Source: Clostridium sp. K4410.MGS-306 | GTDB lineage: Bacteria; Cyanobacteriota; Vampirovibrionia; Gastranaerophilales; Gastranaerophilaceae | DNA length: 64,000 bases | Reading direction: 5' to 3' | Assembly (NCBI GenBank): GCA_000980375.1 | Contig: LARD01000009.1 | Coordinates: forward strand, 62,001 to 126,000 | In this document: in pieces, positions 15,936 through 24,932 of the stretch | Position numbering within the stretch: the first letter of the stretch is position 1 | How the letters are laid out: the number at the start of each line of letters is the position of its first letter | Program-made: the position numbers and the translations under genes | The notes under the pieces: generated by a model | What the model was told of the DNA's origin: nothing | Databases searched by the model: none | Seen by the model: the letters and a program-made list of their open reading frames with translations, nothing else

Positions 15936-17783
15936 ATGTGTGGAATAGTCGGATATGTTGGGTCAAAACCCGTTATTGATATCTTGTTAAACGGCTTGAG
16001 CAAACTGGAATACAGAGGCTATGACTCTGCCGGTGTTGCTGTTAATTCCGAAGGAAAAATAAAAGTCTATAAAGCAGAAGGCAAACTCCAAAACCTTAAA
16101 TACCTGCTGGAAGAGCATAAAGCCGAAATCAAAGACACAACAGCCGGCATAGGCCACATCCGCTGGGCAACACACGGCTTGCCAAATACAATCAATGCCC
16201 ACCCTCACACATGCAACTGTGGAAAACTTGCAATTGTGCACAATGGTATTGTTGAAAACTATAAAGAACTCAAAAAAGAGCTCATGGAAAACGGCTGCGA
16301 GTTTAAATCCGAAACAGATACAGAAGTTGTGGCTCACCTTATTGCTCAGGCATTCGGCAAATACAATGACCTGCCAAAAGCCGTGAGAGAAGCCGCTAAA
16401 AGACTAAAAGGTGCATATGCCCTGTGCGTTATGCATCAAGATGAGCCTAATATCCTTGTGGGTACAAGAAAAAATGCTCCTTTGATTGTTGCTCTGGGTC
16501 AGGGCGAAAACTTCCTTGCAAGCGATTCTCCTGCTATTATCCAGTATACAAAAAGGGTTATTTACCTTGATGATGACCAGTTTGCTGTGTTAACACCCTC
16601 AAGCGTGCTTATAACAGACCTCGAAGGCAGACAAATCGACAAAAAAGAAGAGGTGCTTCCCTGGGAGCCCGTTGCAATGAGCAAATTGGGCTACAAACAT
16701 TTTATGCTCAAAGAAATCCACGAGCAGCCCGATGTTATAAGAAACGTTCTTTCAGGCAAACTGCCTGACATAAACAAACCCATCGTGCTTGATGAGGTAA
16801 AACTTACTAAAGAAGAAATTAAAAACTTAAAAAGAATTGAAATCATTGCCTGCGGCACTTCTTTGCATGCTGCAATGGTTGCAAAATACATATTAGAAGC
16901 GTTTACAAACATCCCTGTTGATGTGGAAGCTTCAAGCGAATATATTTACAGAAAAACAGTAACCGATGCAAATACTCTTGTTATAGGTATTTCGCAGTCA
17001 GGTGAAACCTCTGATACAATCACTGCAATCAGACAGGCAAAATCAGTCGGCTCTCATGTGCTGATTATTACAAACAGACCCGACTCTATCATGGCAAGAG
17101 AGGCGCACAGCCTTATCCCTGTCAATGCGGGGATTGAAGTCAGTGTTGCTGCAACAAAATCTTTTAACGCACAGCTTATAGCGCTTTATCTGTTTGCAAT
17201 GTACATTGCGGAAATCAAAGATTCTTTTGATTGCGAAAAAATCAAAGAATTGAAACACGAGATGCTTCTGCTTCCGCAAAAGATAGAAACAGTGCTTTCA
17301 CATAAAGAAGACGTGATGAAATGTGCAAGAGCATTTGCTTCTTACAAAAACTTTATTTATATAGCCAGAGGAATCAACTTCCCCACAGCGCTTGAAGGTG
17401 CCCTGAAGCTGAAAGAAATCAGCTACATTAACGCAACAGGTTATCCCGCCGGTGAGTTGAAACACGGCCCTATTGCAATGCTGGATGAGACAATGCCCGT
17501 GCTTGCAATACTTATGCCCGGAAGTATTGTGTATGAAAAGGTTCTTTCTAACGCAGAAGAAGCAAAAGCAAGAAACGCAAGAATGATAGCCCTCACCTCT
17601 GCTGAGGATCCACACCTTGATGATGTGTTTGAATACATCCTTAAAGTGCCGGCAGTTGATGAGTATTTGTCTCCTGTTATTGCGTCAGTGCCATTGCAGC
17701 TTTTGGCTTATTATATTGCAGAATTTCTCGGTAAAGACGTAGACCAGCCGAGAAACCTTGCAAAATCTGTTACGGTAGAGTAA
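15936..17783 (+). CDS. glmS: glutamine--fructose-6-phosphate aminotransferase (isomerizing)
   Basis: First committed step to UDP-GlcNAc for peptidoglycan and LPS. After Met removal the protein begins with the nucleophilic cysteine (MCGIVGYVG). The Ntn-type glutaminase domain includes GHIRWATHG and HNGIVENY. Two SIS sugar-isomerase domains follow, with ACGTSLHA, ISQSGETSDT, LKEISY and GELKHGPIA. The C-terminus DQPRNLAKSVTVE is the conserved catalytic tail. GGGAG at 15922-15926 precedes ATG 15936. I see no glmS ribozyme-like structure in the 114-nt leader, which is too short for one. The stop overlaps a small downstream gene. Confidence 0.97.
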   Translation: MCGIVGYVGSKPVIDILLNGLSKLEYRGYDSAGVAVNSEGKIKVYKAEGKLQNLKYLLEEHKAEIKDTTAGIGHIRWATHGLPNTINAHPHTCNCGKLAIVHNGIVENYKELKKELMENGCEFKSETDTEVVAHLIAQAFGKYNDLPKAVREAAKRLKGAYALCVMHQDEPNILVGTRKNAPLIVALGQGENFLASDSPAIIQYTKRVIYLDDDQFAVLTPSSVLITDLEGRQIDKKEEVLPWEPVAMSKLGYKHFMLKEIHEQPDVIRNVLSGKLPDINKPIVLDEVKLTKEEIKNLKRIEIIACGTSLHAAMVAKYILEAFTNIPVDVEASSEYIYRKTVTDANTLVIGISQSGETSDTITAIRQAKSVGSHVLIITNRPDSIMAREAHSLIPVNAGIEVSVAATKSFNAQLIALYLFAMYIAEIKDSFDCEKIKELKHEMLLLPQKIETVLSHKEDVMKCARAFASYKNFIYIARGINFPTALEGALKLKEISYINATGYPAGELKHGPIAMLDETMPVLAILMPGSIVYEKVLSNAEEAKARNARMIALTSAEDPHLDDVFEYILKVPAVDEYLSPVIASVPLQLLAYYIAEFLGKDVDQPRNLAKSVTVE

Positions 17784-17950
17784 TGATAATATCTGAAACG
17801 ATAAAAATAAAAAAAACCGCTTCTCAGGTTCTTCTTACGAGCGGTTATGTGGACTCTGAACTTGAAAAACTCGGTATAAAACCTATTTGCTGGGCAATTG
17901 TAGAAGATTTTCAAGATGAATGGGGCGTGTCTGTTTCTTACGAAAAATAA
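17783..17950 (+). CDS. small protein (55 aa) translationally coupled to glmS
   Basis: An ATG overlaps the last base of the glmS stop (TAATG) and opens 55 codons to TAA 17948-17950. The peptide starts MIISETIKIKKTASQVLLTS and ends in VSVSYEK. It is balanced, with a single Cys-Trp pair (PICWAIVEDF), and looks like a compact folded protein more than chance translation. The same coupling signal is used by several known gene pairs in this window. I do not recognise the family. Coupling suggests a link to amino-sugar supply, but that is only inference. Confidence 0.6.
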   Translation: MIISETIKIKKTASQVLLTSGYVDSELEKLGIKPICWAIVEDFQDEWGVSVSYEK

Positions 17951-18044
17951 TTTAAAAAAGTAATAATTGTTAATAAATGAATAAAAAAACGCAACTTTTT
18001 TTATTCATATGATTTAGGTTCTTTACAGAAAGAAGGAATATAAA

Positions 18045-18365
18045 ATGGCACTGATTAAAACATTACAAAGGATGGATGGAACGGTTCTTCGTACATACAA
18101 AAATAAATTAAACGGACAAATAACCCACAGCTTGAGAACAGATATTCCGGGCCCAAACGGAACATCCATGGGAATTGGTATAAAGCTTGTTAAGTGCGAT
18201 GAAGTAGGAAATCCATACAAAATGATTGACGCAGCCAAAAACCGCTATGACGTTTATGAAAAAGCTGCAGACGGCTCAACAACACTAAAGACAAAAAATA
18301 AATTCTTTGAGTTTCCAAATCTTATTTTTAACAAAGTTTGTGAAAATATTTTTCAAACCAGATAA
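18045..18365 (+). CDS. unknown 106-aa protein
   Basis: ATG 18045 follows AAGGA (18033-18037) at 7 nt, a strong start. The protein is basic and soluble, with no signal peptide or membrane segment. It includes a Gly/Pro-rich turn (DIPGPNGTSMGIGIKL) and predicted beta strands. I do not recognise it. It is separated from the glmS unit by 94 nt and converges on the terminator of the minus-strand hook-like operon. Confidence 0.65.
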   Translation: MALIKTLQRMDGTVLRTYKNKLNGQITHSLRTDIPGPNGTSMGIGIKLVKCDEVGNPYKMIDAAKNRYDVYEKAADGSTTLKTKNKFFEFPNLIFNKVCENIFQTR

Positions 18366-18398
18366 AAAAAGCCCTTGCAGTCTCAACAAAGCAAAGGC
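18364..18398 (-). terminator. rho-independent terminator of the fliJ2-fliK2-hook-like operon
   Basis: On the minus strand GCCTTTGC (18398-18391) and GCAAGGGC (18378-18371) pair over 8 bp with one G-U, around a 12-nt loop. A run of seven T follows (complement of 18364-18370). It lies about 20 nt after the stop at 18420. Confidence 0.8.
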
Positions 18399-18419
18399 AT
18401 TAATAAATTAGGAATTTTA

Positions 18420-19256
18420 TTACGAACTTATCAGCTGCAAAACTTCCTGAAGCAGTGATTTGTTTGTTTGAATCAGTTTGTTAGCTACGTCCATCTGCAT
18501 TTTTGCCTGCTGGTAGTATGAAATGTTGGCTTTAAAATCGCAGTTGGACATTTCCAGAAGACCGCCTCTTACTTCGCCTCTTCCGATAACCGGCCGGCCT
18601 GACTCTTCTGTTTCAATAAACTGACCCTGTTTTATTTCGTAAAGTCCTTCAGGGTTGTGAAAGTTCATGATTGCAAGTTTGTAAAGGGGGACAACGTTTT
18701 TGCCTCCGTCTGATTTACCGTAGAGGATACCGTCGCCTTTGAATTCAAACTCGTCGTATTTGCCCAGATACTTACCGTTGTTGGGGTCAATCCACAGCTT
18801 GATGTTTGTTGTGGGGATGTTTACTGCACCGCCTTTTATGCCGGTTTCAGCATAGATATCTGCGTCAATAGGCTTTGTACCTTGCATGATTTCACCTTTG
18901 TCGTTGAGGATGTAACCCTGGACAGTCATGCCGCTTGTGTTTCTGTATACACCTTCTTTGTCAAAAGTGAATTCACCCAGCCTTGAATAAACGATTTGTC
19001 CGTCGTCACGGCGCAGAGTGAAAAAACCTTCGCCTTCTAAGAAAACGTTTTCGTTAGACGTACCGGGTGTAGATTTTCCCTGTCCTGTGTTTTTGTTAAA
19101 ACCGTCTATGATGGCAGAGTTTAAAAAAGTTTTGAAACTTGCCTGTGTTTCACGGTAACCGGGTGTGTAGATGTTTGTCAGGTTTTCTGATATTGCATCC
19201 ATCCAGCTTGCCGTGGATTTTTGGGTGTTTAGAGCGTTTACAAATGAATCATTCAT
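18420..19256 (-). CDS. flagellar rod/hook-family protein (FlgE/FlgF/FlgG-like)
   Basis: 278 residues. The N-terminal ISENLTNIYTPGYRETQ matches the 'ANNiANvnTpGYk' signature of axial proteins. The central VFLEGEGFFTLRRDDGQ, YSRLGEFTFDKEG and VQGYILNDKG blocks match the conserved domain of FlgE/F/G. The C-terminal LEMSNCDFKANISYYQQAKM and the final helix match the coiled assembly tail. Which axial position it fills is unclear: it lacks the length of the FlgE at 47049. It follows a FliK-like gene by 2 nt and ends the operon at a terminator. Confidence 0.85.
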   Translation of the reverse strand: MNDSFVNALNTQKSTASWMDAISENLTNIYTPGYRETQASFKTFLNSAIIDGFNKNTGQGKSTPGTSNENVFLEGEGFFTLRRDDGQIVYSRLGEFTFDKEGVYRNTSGMTVQGYILNDKGEIMQGTKPIDADIYAETGIKGGAVNIPTTNIKLWIDPNNGKYLGKYDEFEFKGDGILYGKSDGGKNVVPLYKLAIMNFHNPEGLYEIKQGQFIETEESGRPVIGRGEVRGGLLEMSNCDFKANISYYQQAKMQMDVANKLIQTNKSLLQEVLQLISS

Positions 19257-19258
19257 TT

Positions 19259-20014
19259 TTACTCTCCTTTATTTTTTTGTTGATTTTGTCGTTCTCTGTT
19301 TTGATTGCCTCCGCCCTGGCGATACATTATATCGTTGTAGGGAAGATTCTGGTCATCAAATCTTTGTTTAAGAAAACCTATGTTGTTTCTTAAATAAGCT
19401 TCTACAGCTTTGTCTCCGGGAATGAATTCTGCTGAGATTTTGCCTTTTGTATCTACTTTCAAAACCACTGAAACGTTGTTGTCAAAGTCGATTCTGACGG
19501 GCTTTTGGTCGTTGTATGCTTTTGTAATAAGGTCAGTCAGCACTTTTGATGTCTGCTGCGACTTGTAGGTGGGGCCAATTTCGTCTGCAAATTTTATGAG
19601 GCTTGTTTTGTCACCGTTTTGCTGCATTGCGAACTGCTTGTTGTCCACAAGGTCGGCAAAGAATTTTGCATCGTCTTTTGAGATTTTAACAGTGTCATAA
19701 TTGTACATTGATTTGATGTTTTTTAAGCTTGATATTGTATCAAATCCGAATTTGTTTGCATATTGCGCATCAACCATCTGGTTAGGGTTGTTTTGCTGCA
19801 TTTGCTCTATGGATATTTTGTCTGTGCCTTTTTGTTCTTCCAGCACAGTCTTAAAATCGTTTTTGGTGTCCTGGGTTTTATCTTCTTTTTTTTCTTCAGT
19901 TTTTTGCGCGTTAGATACTTTGTCAGAGTTTGCAGAGGGTTGTACCTCGTTAGCCTGCTGCTGGGTCTGAGCGGATGTATCTGTTGGTGTTTGTGTTCCT
20001 GTTGAAATATTCAT
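19259..20014 (-). CDS. FliK-like hook-length control protein (second copy)
   Basis: 251 residues. The N-terminal 60 are Gln/Thr/Lys-rich and disordered, as in FliK. Residues about 170-235 (VRIDFDNNVSVVLKVDTKG, then AYLRNNIGFLKQRFDDQNL) match the shape of the FliK C-terminal domain, in which strands precede a helix ending 'L...L...L.'. It is much shorter than the FliK at 44128. Its start overlaps the upstream FliJ-like stop by 4 nt (ATGA), and the hook-like gene follows by 2 nt. The family call is from motif shape and context; I am moderately sure. Confidence 0.65.
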   Translation of the reverse strand: MNISTGTQTPTDTSAQTQQQANEVQPSANSDKVSNAQKTEEKKEDKTQDTKNDFKTVLEEQKGTDKISIEQMQQNNPNQMVDAQYANKFGFDTISSLKNIKSMYNYDTVKISKDDAKFFADLVDNKQFAMQQNGDKTSLIKFADEIGPTYKSQQTSKVLTDLITKAYNDQKPVRIDFDNNVSVVLKVDTKGKISAEFIPGDKAVEAYLRNNIGFLKQRFDDQNLPYNDIMYRQGGGNQNRERQNQQKNKGE

Positions 20015-20520
20015 TGGGGAGTTATTCCTTCGTTGGATTGGTCATTGTAGAGGGGATTTTTTAACAATTCTTGCAGTTCTTCTTCCTGCTGTTGTCTGGT
20101 TTTTGCAAAGTATTTTTGTATTGCTACTTCCGATAGCTGTTTTAGCTCTGCTTTTTTTTCTTCTTCAATGTAAGCTTCTTTGGAGTGTTCTTTGTGTTTT
20201 TCAAGTACTTTTACGGCTTTTTCGAGCTCACGGAGTTTGTCTTTTTCTTCATCTAAAGCTTCTTGAGCTTTTTGCCTGTCGGCTTCGAGGTTTTCGCCTT
20301 TTACATAAAGGTGTTTAAGGTAGTTGTCATAGGCTTCGTACATAGAAAAATCAGCCTGCCTCATGTTTGTTCTTGTTGCCGCAATTTCTTTGTTGTTTCT
20401 GTCAATCAGTCCTTCTATTTTTAGCACCAGAGCCTGAGCATTACGTACGTTTTGAAGCTGTTCTTCTTTTTTTCGGATTCTAAAATCCAGTATCTTTTGG
20501 AGTCTGTAACGAAAAGGCAT
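20011..20520 (-). CDS. FliJ-like flagellar export chaperone (second copy)
   Basis: 169-residue, almost entirely coiled-coil protein starting FRYRLQKILDFRIRKKEEQ, the usual FliJ opening (F.yrLq.iLd.r...ee). FliJ stimulates the FliI ATPase and cycles export chaperones. Here it heads an operon with a FliK-like and a hook/rod-like gene, the same order as fliJ-fliK-(flgD)-flgE at 43619-48395. It differs from that FliJ in length and in its Gln/Glu-rich tail, so it is a divergent paralogue or a functional analogue. Confidence 0.7.
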   Translation of the reverse strand: MPFRYRLQKILDFRIRKKEEQLQNVRNAQALVLKIEGLIDRNNKEIAATRTNMRQADFSMYEAYDNYLKHLYVKGENLEADRQKAQEALDEEKDKLRELEKAVKVLEKHKEHSKEAYIEEEKKAELKQLSEVAIQKYFAKTRQQQEEELQELLKNPLYNDQSNEGITPQ

Positions 20521-20661
20521 GGGGCACGCTATCTTACTACTAACCTACTATATTATTGAGTATTAGCCTTGTGATTACTACATCTGTTTGTATGATTATG
20601 TTTTAATAAAAATCGAGAAGAAGTCAATCTTCATGGATTTTCAAAAATTACTGCAGTTATA

Positions 20662-20674
20662 TTACAAAATGTAA
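20662..20674. promoter_or_regulatory. TTACA-AAA-TGTAA inverted repeat in a divergent promoter region
   Basis: TTACA (20662-20666) and TGTAA (20670-20674) flank a 3-nt spacer in the 290-nt gap between the FliJ-like gene and the 20811 operon. Related TTACA/TGTAA boxes lie upstream of genes at 35575, 38511 and 49781. Another short dyad, AGTCCT and AGGACT (20768-20788), sits 22 nt before ATG 20811. Function is inferred; no protein can be assigned. Confidence 0.3.
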
Positions 20675-20810
20675 AAAAGAATTTTATATCGCAAATCCTG
20701 TGGTAGACTAGATTATAGAAATTCGTTAAGATTTTCATCTATTCAAACTAGCAAAAAAATTTTTGAGAGTCCTTTAATTATTAGGACTTACATGCGATTC
20801 AAGGGATAAT

Positions 20811-21944
20811 ATGGTTACTGTGTCAAATCTATTAAATACCAGGGTTCAAAATAGCGTCACCAACGGTTCTTTACATTCTGCTATTACAAAATCATATGTA
20901 GACCCGAATTTTCAGGCAAGAAACAGCGATTCTAAAACAATAGACAGCAGAAAGTATAAAGAGGATACCCTTTTAGACAACACATTTGCAAATCGCATGA
21001 AAATCAGCGTTAATAAAGCGCTTGATATCCCTCTGGTGCACTTCCCCAGAGGTCTTGGAGGAGCTCCGGATTACACATTTTTTGAATTCTTGCAAACGGC
21101 AAAATTCCCTTATTACGTAGGTGGTCCTATCCTTGCAGCTTTATTTTATGCAGGCGTAAAAAAAGACAGCCTCAAATCTTCTGTTGCTGCAAAAGCCGTG
21201 GCAAAACGCATGGCCACAGGTGTTGCACTTTATTACGCAGGCGCAGCTCTTGCAAAATCTATTGTCAACACCACAACAAAACTTGTCAGAGGTGTTGATT
21301 TAAAACATCCTTATGCAAAGGCAATTTCTACTTCAACAAATCAGACAGGTGTATTCAAAAAAGACGTGGAATACCACAGTGCATACGAGAGCACCGAATT
21401 TACAAGAACTGACCTTCTTTACAAAAAAGACGGTAACACACCCGAGCAAATCAACGAAGAATATGCAAGACTGGGTAAAAAATTCGGTGTCAAAGGTGAT
21501 GTTAACGATGTTGACCAATCTGTAAAACCGCTTCTTAAAAAGACAATTATAATGGCAAGAGCATGGCAATATGCTCTAACAGCCTTTTTTGTAACACTCG
21601 GTATTGGTATGGCCAACCAGCCGGCATGGACTGCTGAATCCGCACAGGGATTTAAGAAAACAGTAACAAACGGTATTTTGGGCAAGAATGTCCCGATATC
21701 TGACCGTATCAAAAATGCCAAAATAGCTGTTTATGACTATGGTATAAGACCAATAGGCCGCAGTTTCCTCGAATTTTGGAAAGGCAACGGCACAAAAGCT
21801 TCATCTGTTGCGGGCAAATCGGTTATTATTGCAACAGGCCTTGCTACTTTGACAGCGATTTCACTTTTGATTGGCAAAACTTCTGCAAGAGGCCATAAAG
21901 TAGAATCTTCCGGAGCAAATAAGATTAATGAGGGCGTACAATAG
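20811..21944 (+). CDS. membrane protein, unknown, first gene of a three-gene operon
   Basis: 377 residues. Hydrophobic segments lie near residues 100-116 (YYVGGPILAALFYAG), 132-150 (TGVALYYAGAALAKSI), 248-266 (ALTAFFVTLGIGMA) and 340-358 (VIIATGLATLTAISLLIG), so it is probably a polytopic membrane protein. There is no cleavable signal. The N-terminus contains NFQAR (33-37), a variant of the short motif shared by other unknowns here. AGGG (20802-20805) is 5 nt before the ATG. The next gene starts directly after its stop (TAG ATG). I recognise no family. Confidence 0.75.
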   Translation: MVTVSNLLNTRVQNSVTNGSLHSAITKSYVDPNFQARNSDSKTIDSRKYKEDTLLDNTFANRMKISVNKALDIPLVHFPRGLGGAPDYTFFEFLQTAKFPYYVGGPILAALFYAGVKKDSLKSSVAAKAVAKRMATGVALYYAGAALAKSIVNTTTKLVRGVDLKHPYAKAISTSTNQTGVFKKDVEYHSAYESTEFTRTDLLYKKDGNTPEQINEEYARLGKKFGVKGDVNDVDQSVKPLLKKTIIMARAWQYALTAFFVTLGIGMANQPAWTAESAQGFKKTVTNGILGKNVPISDRIKNAKIAVYDYGIRPIGRSFLEFWKGNGTKASSVAGKSVIIATGLATLTAISLLIGKTSARGHKVESSGANKINEGVQ

Positions 21945-24932
21945 ATGGGCAATTTGATTCAAAGCATACCTGTTTATAAGCCTGTTCAACAGCCTGTACA
22001 GGTTCAAAAAAATCCTGTAACAAATGCTGTAAATCCTGCGCCTTTTGACAAAGGTCCGTTTGCAGATGCTCCAAAATACACTTACCAGCCGGCTAGACCC
22101 TTGAGCCCCGGTACAACAGCTCCTAAAGGTGCAAGACCGCTTGCTGCTTCCGGTACACTGGTTAAAGAAAATATTTTCCAATCAGCCGGCAGCACAGTAT
22201 CTTCATATGTTAATTATTTCAAATATTTTTATAACGCTGCTTTTAAAGGCGAAGGTAATGACTACAAAGTCGGTAAAATCAATGACCTTGCAATAAGAGC
22301 AGGTTCTTTGGGCATTGCCGGTGTGCTTGCTACGTCAAAAATGTTTCCGTTTGCAAAAGGCATGGAATTTGTAGGGCTCGGCACCTGGTTTGCTGCTATG
22401 GCATTGTGGCCCAGAGTTCTTGGTGTTCCTATCCAAATGAAAACAGGAGTTAATATTAACCAGCGTTATATCGATTCTGCTCAAAAACGTAAAATGGTTT
22501 ACGAAGACAACCAGTATCGACCCATGGATCTTTTCAGGCATGTTGATTTAAACGGCAGACCGTTAAAGCCTGAAGAATACTACAAAAAATATGACCATGA
22601 TTTTGTTTACCTTGAAAAAATGGGTGACAAGCTTGGTATTCCAAGAGATATCAAAAACAGAAACGAAGCTACCCTGAACAAAATGTATCAGGTAGGCACA
22701 CAGGGCAGAACACTTTTGATGCTTACTGCGGGCGTTGTTACTCCTGTTGTCTCTTCAATTGTTGCTGACTCTTTGCAAAAACCGCTTAAAACTTTCCTTG
22801 AAAAACAAAGATATGACAAAGCAGTTAACGAGCTCCATACCCTTGATACAAATGTAGAAAGTCTTATCAAATCAAACACAACAAATATTGACAAAGTGAT
22901 GGAAAAGCTTGGTATCACAATCGATTCTGATATGGATAGCAAGCTCAAACAGGTTGTTAAAGATGACAAACATTATTCTACTCAAGAGTTTGACAAACTT
23001 TCCCGTTTCCTTTCAGATGAATTCAACGGTACAGGTTTTAATGAAGCGATAAAAGATGCTCTTAAAGCAAATGCCACAATGGGTGAACCTCACATTGGCG
23101 TCACAGAAAACCTTAAAGGTGAGTTGACAGTTCTGTCTAAAAATATTGTTCAAGATTTCTTAAAAGATATTCCGGCCGAAAAGAAATCTGCACTTCCGCA
23201 GGAATTGTTAAATTTCAACGGAATATCAAGGGAAAAAGTTGCAGAAGTAATCACAAATACTCTGGGCGATGTGCGCTCTGAGCTTAATACACAGGGTATT
23301 ACAGCTCTTAAAAACAACTTTATTGTTGCTGTAAGACAAGAGCTCAACAGTATCAATTTTGCCAACCCCAAAGTAAAAGCATCTTTCTTAAGAAATATGG
23401 ACAACGTCCTTGATGCAAAGACAGATGCGTTTGTTCAAACAAAAAGACGCTACATTATTCCGAAATCTGAAATATTAAAAATTATCAAAATTGCACAAAC
23501 AAATAAAAAGCTCTCTGCAAAACTTGAGGCATTTCAAAGAACATCTATTAAAAATATCTCTGAATCAATGACCGCAAACAACTGGGGCAATGTTCCGCCA
23601 AAATACCTTAAAGCAATAGGCTTTACAAAAGGTGAGCTGGCAGTTATTGCCACACAAGATTCTGCTGCGGCCAGTGCAGTAATTGCAAAAAGGCTGGAGC
23701 AGGTAGTTGCAGAACCCCAAAAATATGAAAAAGTGCTTGAAGAGCTTACAAAACTGGCCAGCTCTGCTGTTACAAAAGAAGAAAAAGCCGTTTTGGAAAT
23801 GCTCGGTACAACAAACAAGCCGGGTACGCTCTTTAAAGTAAAAGAGCTGATGATGAAAATCTCTCAAAAAGAATTAAACAGCTCTATGAATGCTGTACTT
23901 GCAAGACACTACAATGCAAGAATCGCAGATGTAAGAAGAAAATACAGAAACACTATAGATTCCTTTGCAAAACCGATTAAAACTCTGGAAGTTTATAAAC
24001 ATATCAAAAATTCCGTAAAAGACATCCTCGCTCCAAACGAAGATGCTTACTATAAAATGATAGGAGAAGATATAAACTCTCGCAAAAACCAATTCTATCC
24101 TTTCCACAATATGTCTTATAAAGATGCAGTGGAAACTGTTGAAAAGTATCTTAAAAATGCTCTTGTTGAAAAAAATGACATTGCAGTTTGGACTACAAAA
24201 TTTGAACACGCACTGCCCGGCCATGCAAGAGGAATGAAAGACTCTCTTGAGCTTGTAAGAAGAATGTCTATTGCAATGTTTGGAGATTTGATTCCTGATA
24301 CAGTCTCCAAAATGAAAAATCCTGAATTTGCCGCTAAAGTGAACGTTAACAACTCTGTTATGAGAGCAAGATATATCAGACTTGAAAACGAACTCTCTGA
24401 AGCATTTAGTTTTGAAAGTAAAAACTATGATCATAAATTCAGAGGTTACAAATACAGCTCAAAATGGAACTATATGACAGATTACAATTTCTTCGGCGGC
24501 ATAGTGGATGATTTTGTAAACGGTAATACATCACAGTACAACAAGCTGTGCGCTCTGTTAGAAGAAAGACTCACTGATTTGTCAGAAGAAGAATTTAAAA
24601 ACTGTAGAACTGTTTTAAACGACATTAAGAATAACAAACACCGCCAACCCGGATATGATCTGGCTTCTGCAAGGAATCTGTTATTCCAAAAACTGGATTT
24701 CAAATCTTCTAACAAATCATTGTGCGAAATGGCAGGTAAAGACATCACAGACATGTTTATGCAAGGGGCACAGGACATAAGAGCCAGAAACCAATGGACA
24801 AAACTGGTATACGGTCTGTTAATAGGTGCCGGCGCTGTTTCCGCATTGACAATTGCACTAATCGGCAAGAAAAACCACTTTAACAAAGATATATACGAAC
24901 CGCTGGACGTACAACAAGGGGCAGGTAACTAA
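21945..24932 (+). CDS. very large membrane-associated protein, unknown
   Basis: 995 residues. The N-terminal 70 are Pro/Gln/Val-rich. Hydrophobic stretches appear at about 108-165 (AGSLGIAGVLATS, GLGTWFAAMALW), at about 260 (LMLTAGVVTPVVSSIVA) and close to the C-terminus (LVYGLLIGAGAVSALTIALI), followed by a short polar tail. The roughly 700 residues between are charged and helical, with many Lys/Glu/Asn, and look like a long soluble helical domain. The C-terminal membrane segment plus IGK tail resembles that of the upstream 377-residue protein. Its stop overlaps the ATG of the GH13-like gene (TAATG). No family recognised. Confidence 0.75.
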   Translation: MGNLIQSIPVYKPVQQPVQVQKNPVTNAVNPAPFDKGPFADAPKYTYQPARPLSPGTTAPKGARPLAASGTLVKENIFQSAGSTVSSYVNYFKYFYNAAFKGEGNDYKVGKINDLAIRAGSLGIAGVLATSKMFPFAKGMEFVGLGTWFAAMALWPRVLGVPIQMKTGVNINQRYIDSAQKRKMVYEDNQYRPMDLFRHVDLNGRPLKPEEYYKKYDHDFVYLEKMGDKLGIPRDIKNRNEATLNKMYQVGTQGRTLLMLTAGVVTPVVSSIVADSLQKPLKTFLEKQRYDKAVNELHTLDTNVESLIKSNTTNIDKVMEKLGITIDSDMDSKLKQVVKDDKHYSTQEFDKLSRFLSDEFNGTGFNEAIKDALKANATMGEPHIGVTENLKGELTVLSKNIVQDFLKDIPAEKKSALPQELLNFNGISREKVAEVITNTLGDVRSELNTQGITALKNNFIVAVRQELNSINFANPKVKASFLRNMDNVLDAKTDAFVQTKRRYIIPKSEILKIIKIAQTNKKLSAKLEAFQRTSIKNISESMTANNWGNVPPKYLKAIGFTKGELAVIATQDSAAASAVIAKRLEQVVAEPQKYEKVLEELTKLASSAVTKEEKAVLEMLGTTNKPGTLFKVKELMMKISQKELNSSMNAVLARHYNARIADVRRKYRNTIDSFAKPIKTLEVYKHIKNSVKDILAPNEDAYYKMIGEDINSRKNQFYPFHNMSYKDAVETVEKYLKNALVEKNDIAVWTTKFEHALPGHARGMKDSLELVRRMSIAMFGDLIPDTVSKMKNPEFAAKVNVNNSVMRARYIRLENELSEAFSFESKNYDHKFRGYKYSSKWNYMTDYNFFGGIVDDFVNGNTSQYNKLCALLEERLTDLSEEEFKNCRTVLNDIKNNKHRQPGYDLASARNLLFQKLDFKSSNKSLCEMAGKDITDMFMQGAQDIRARNQWTKLVYGLLIGAGAVSALTIALIGKKNHFNKDIYEPLDVQQGAGN

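Noticed and set aside
18371..18398. Plus-strand terminator for the 18045 gene
   Set aside because: The hairpin lacks a T-run on the plus strand; the T-run is on the minus strand, so it belongs to the 18420-20520 operon.
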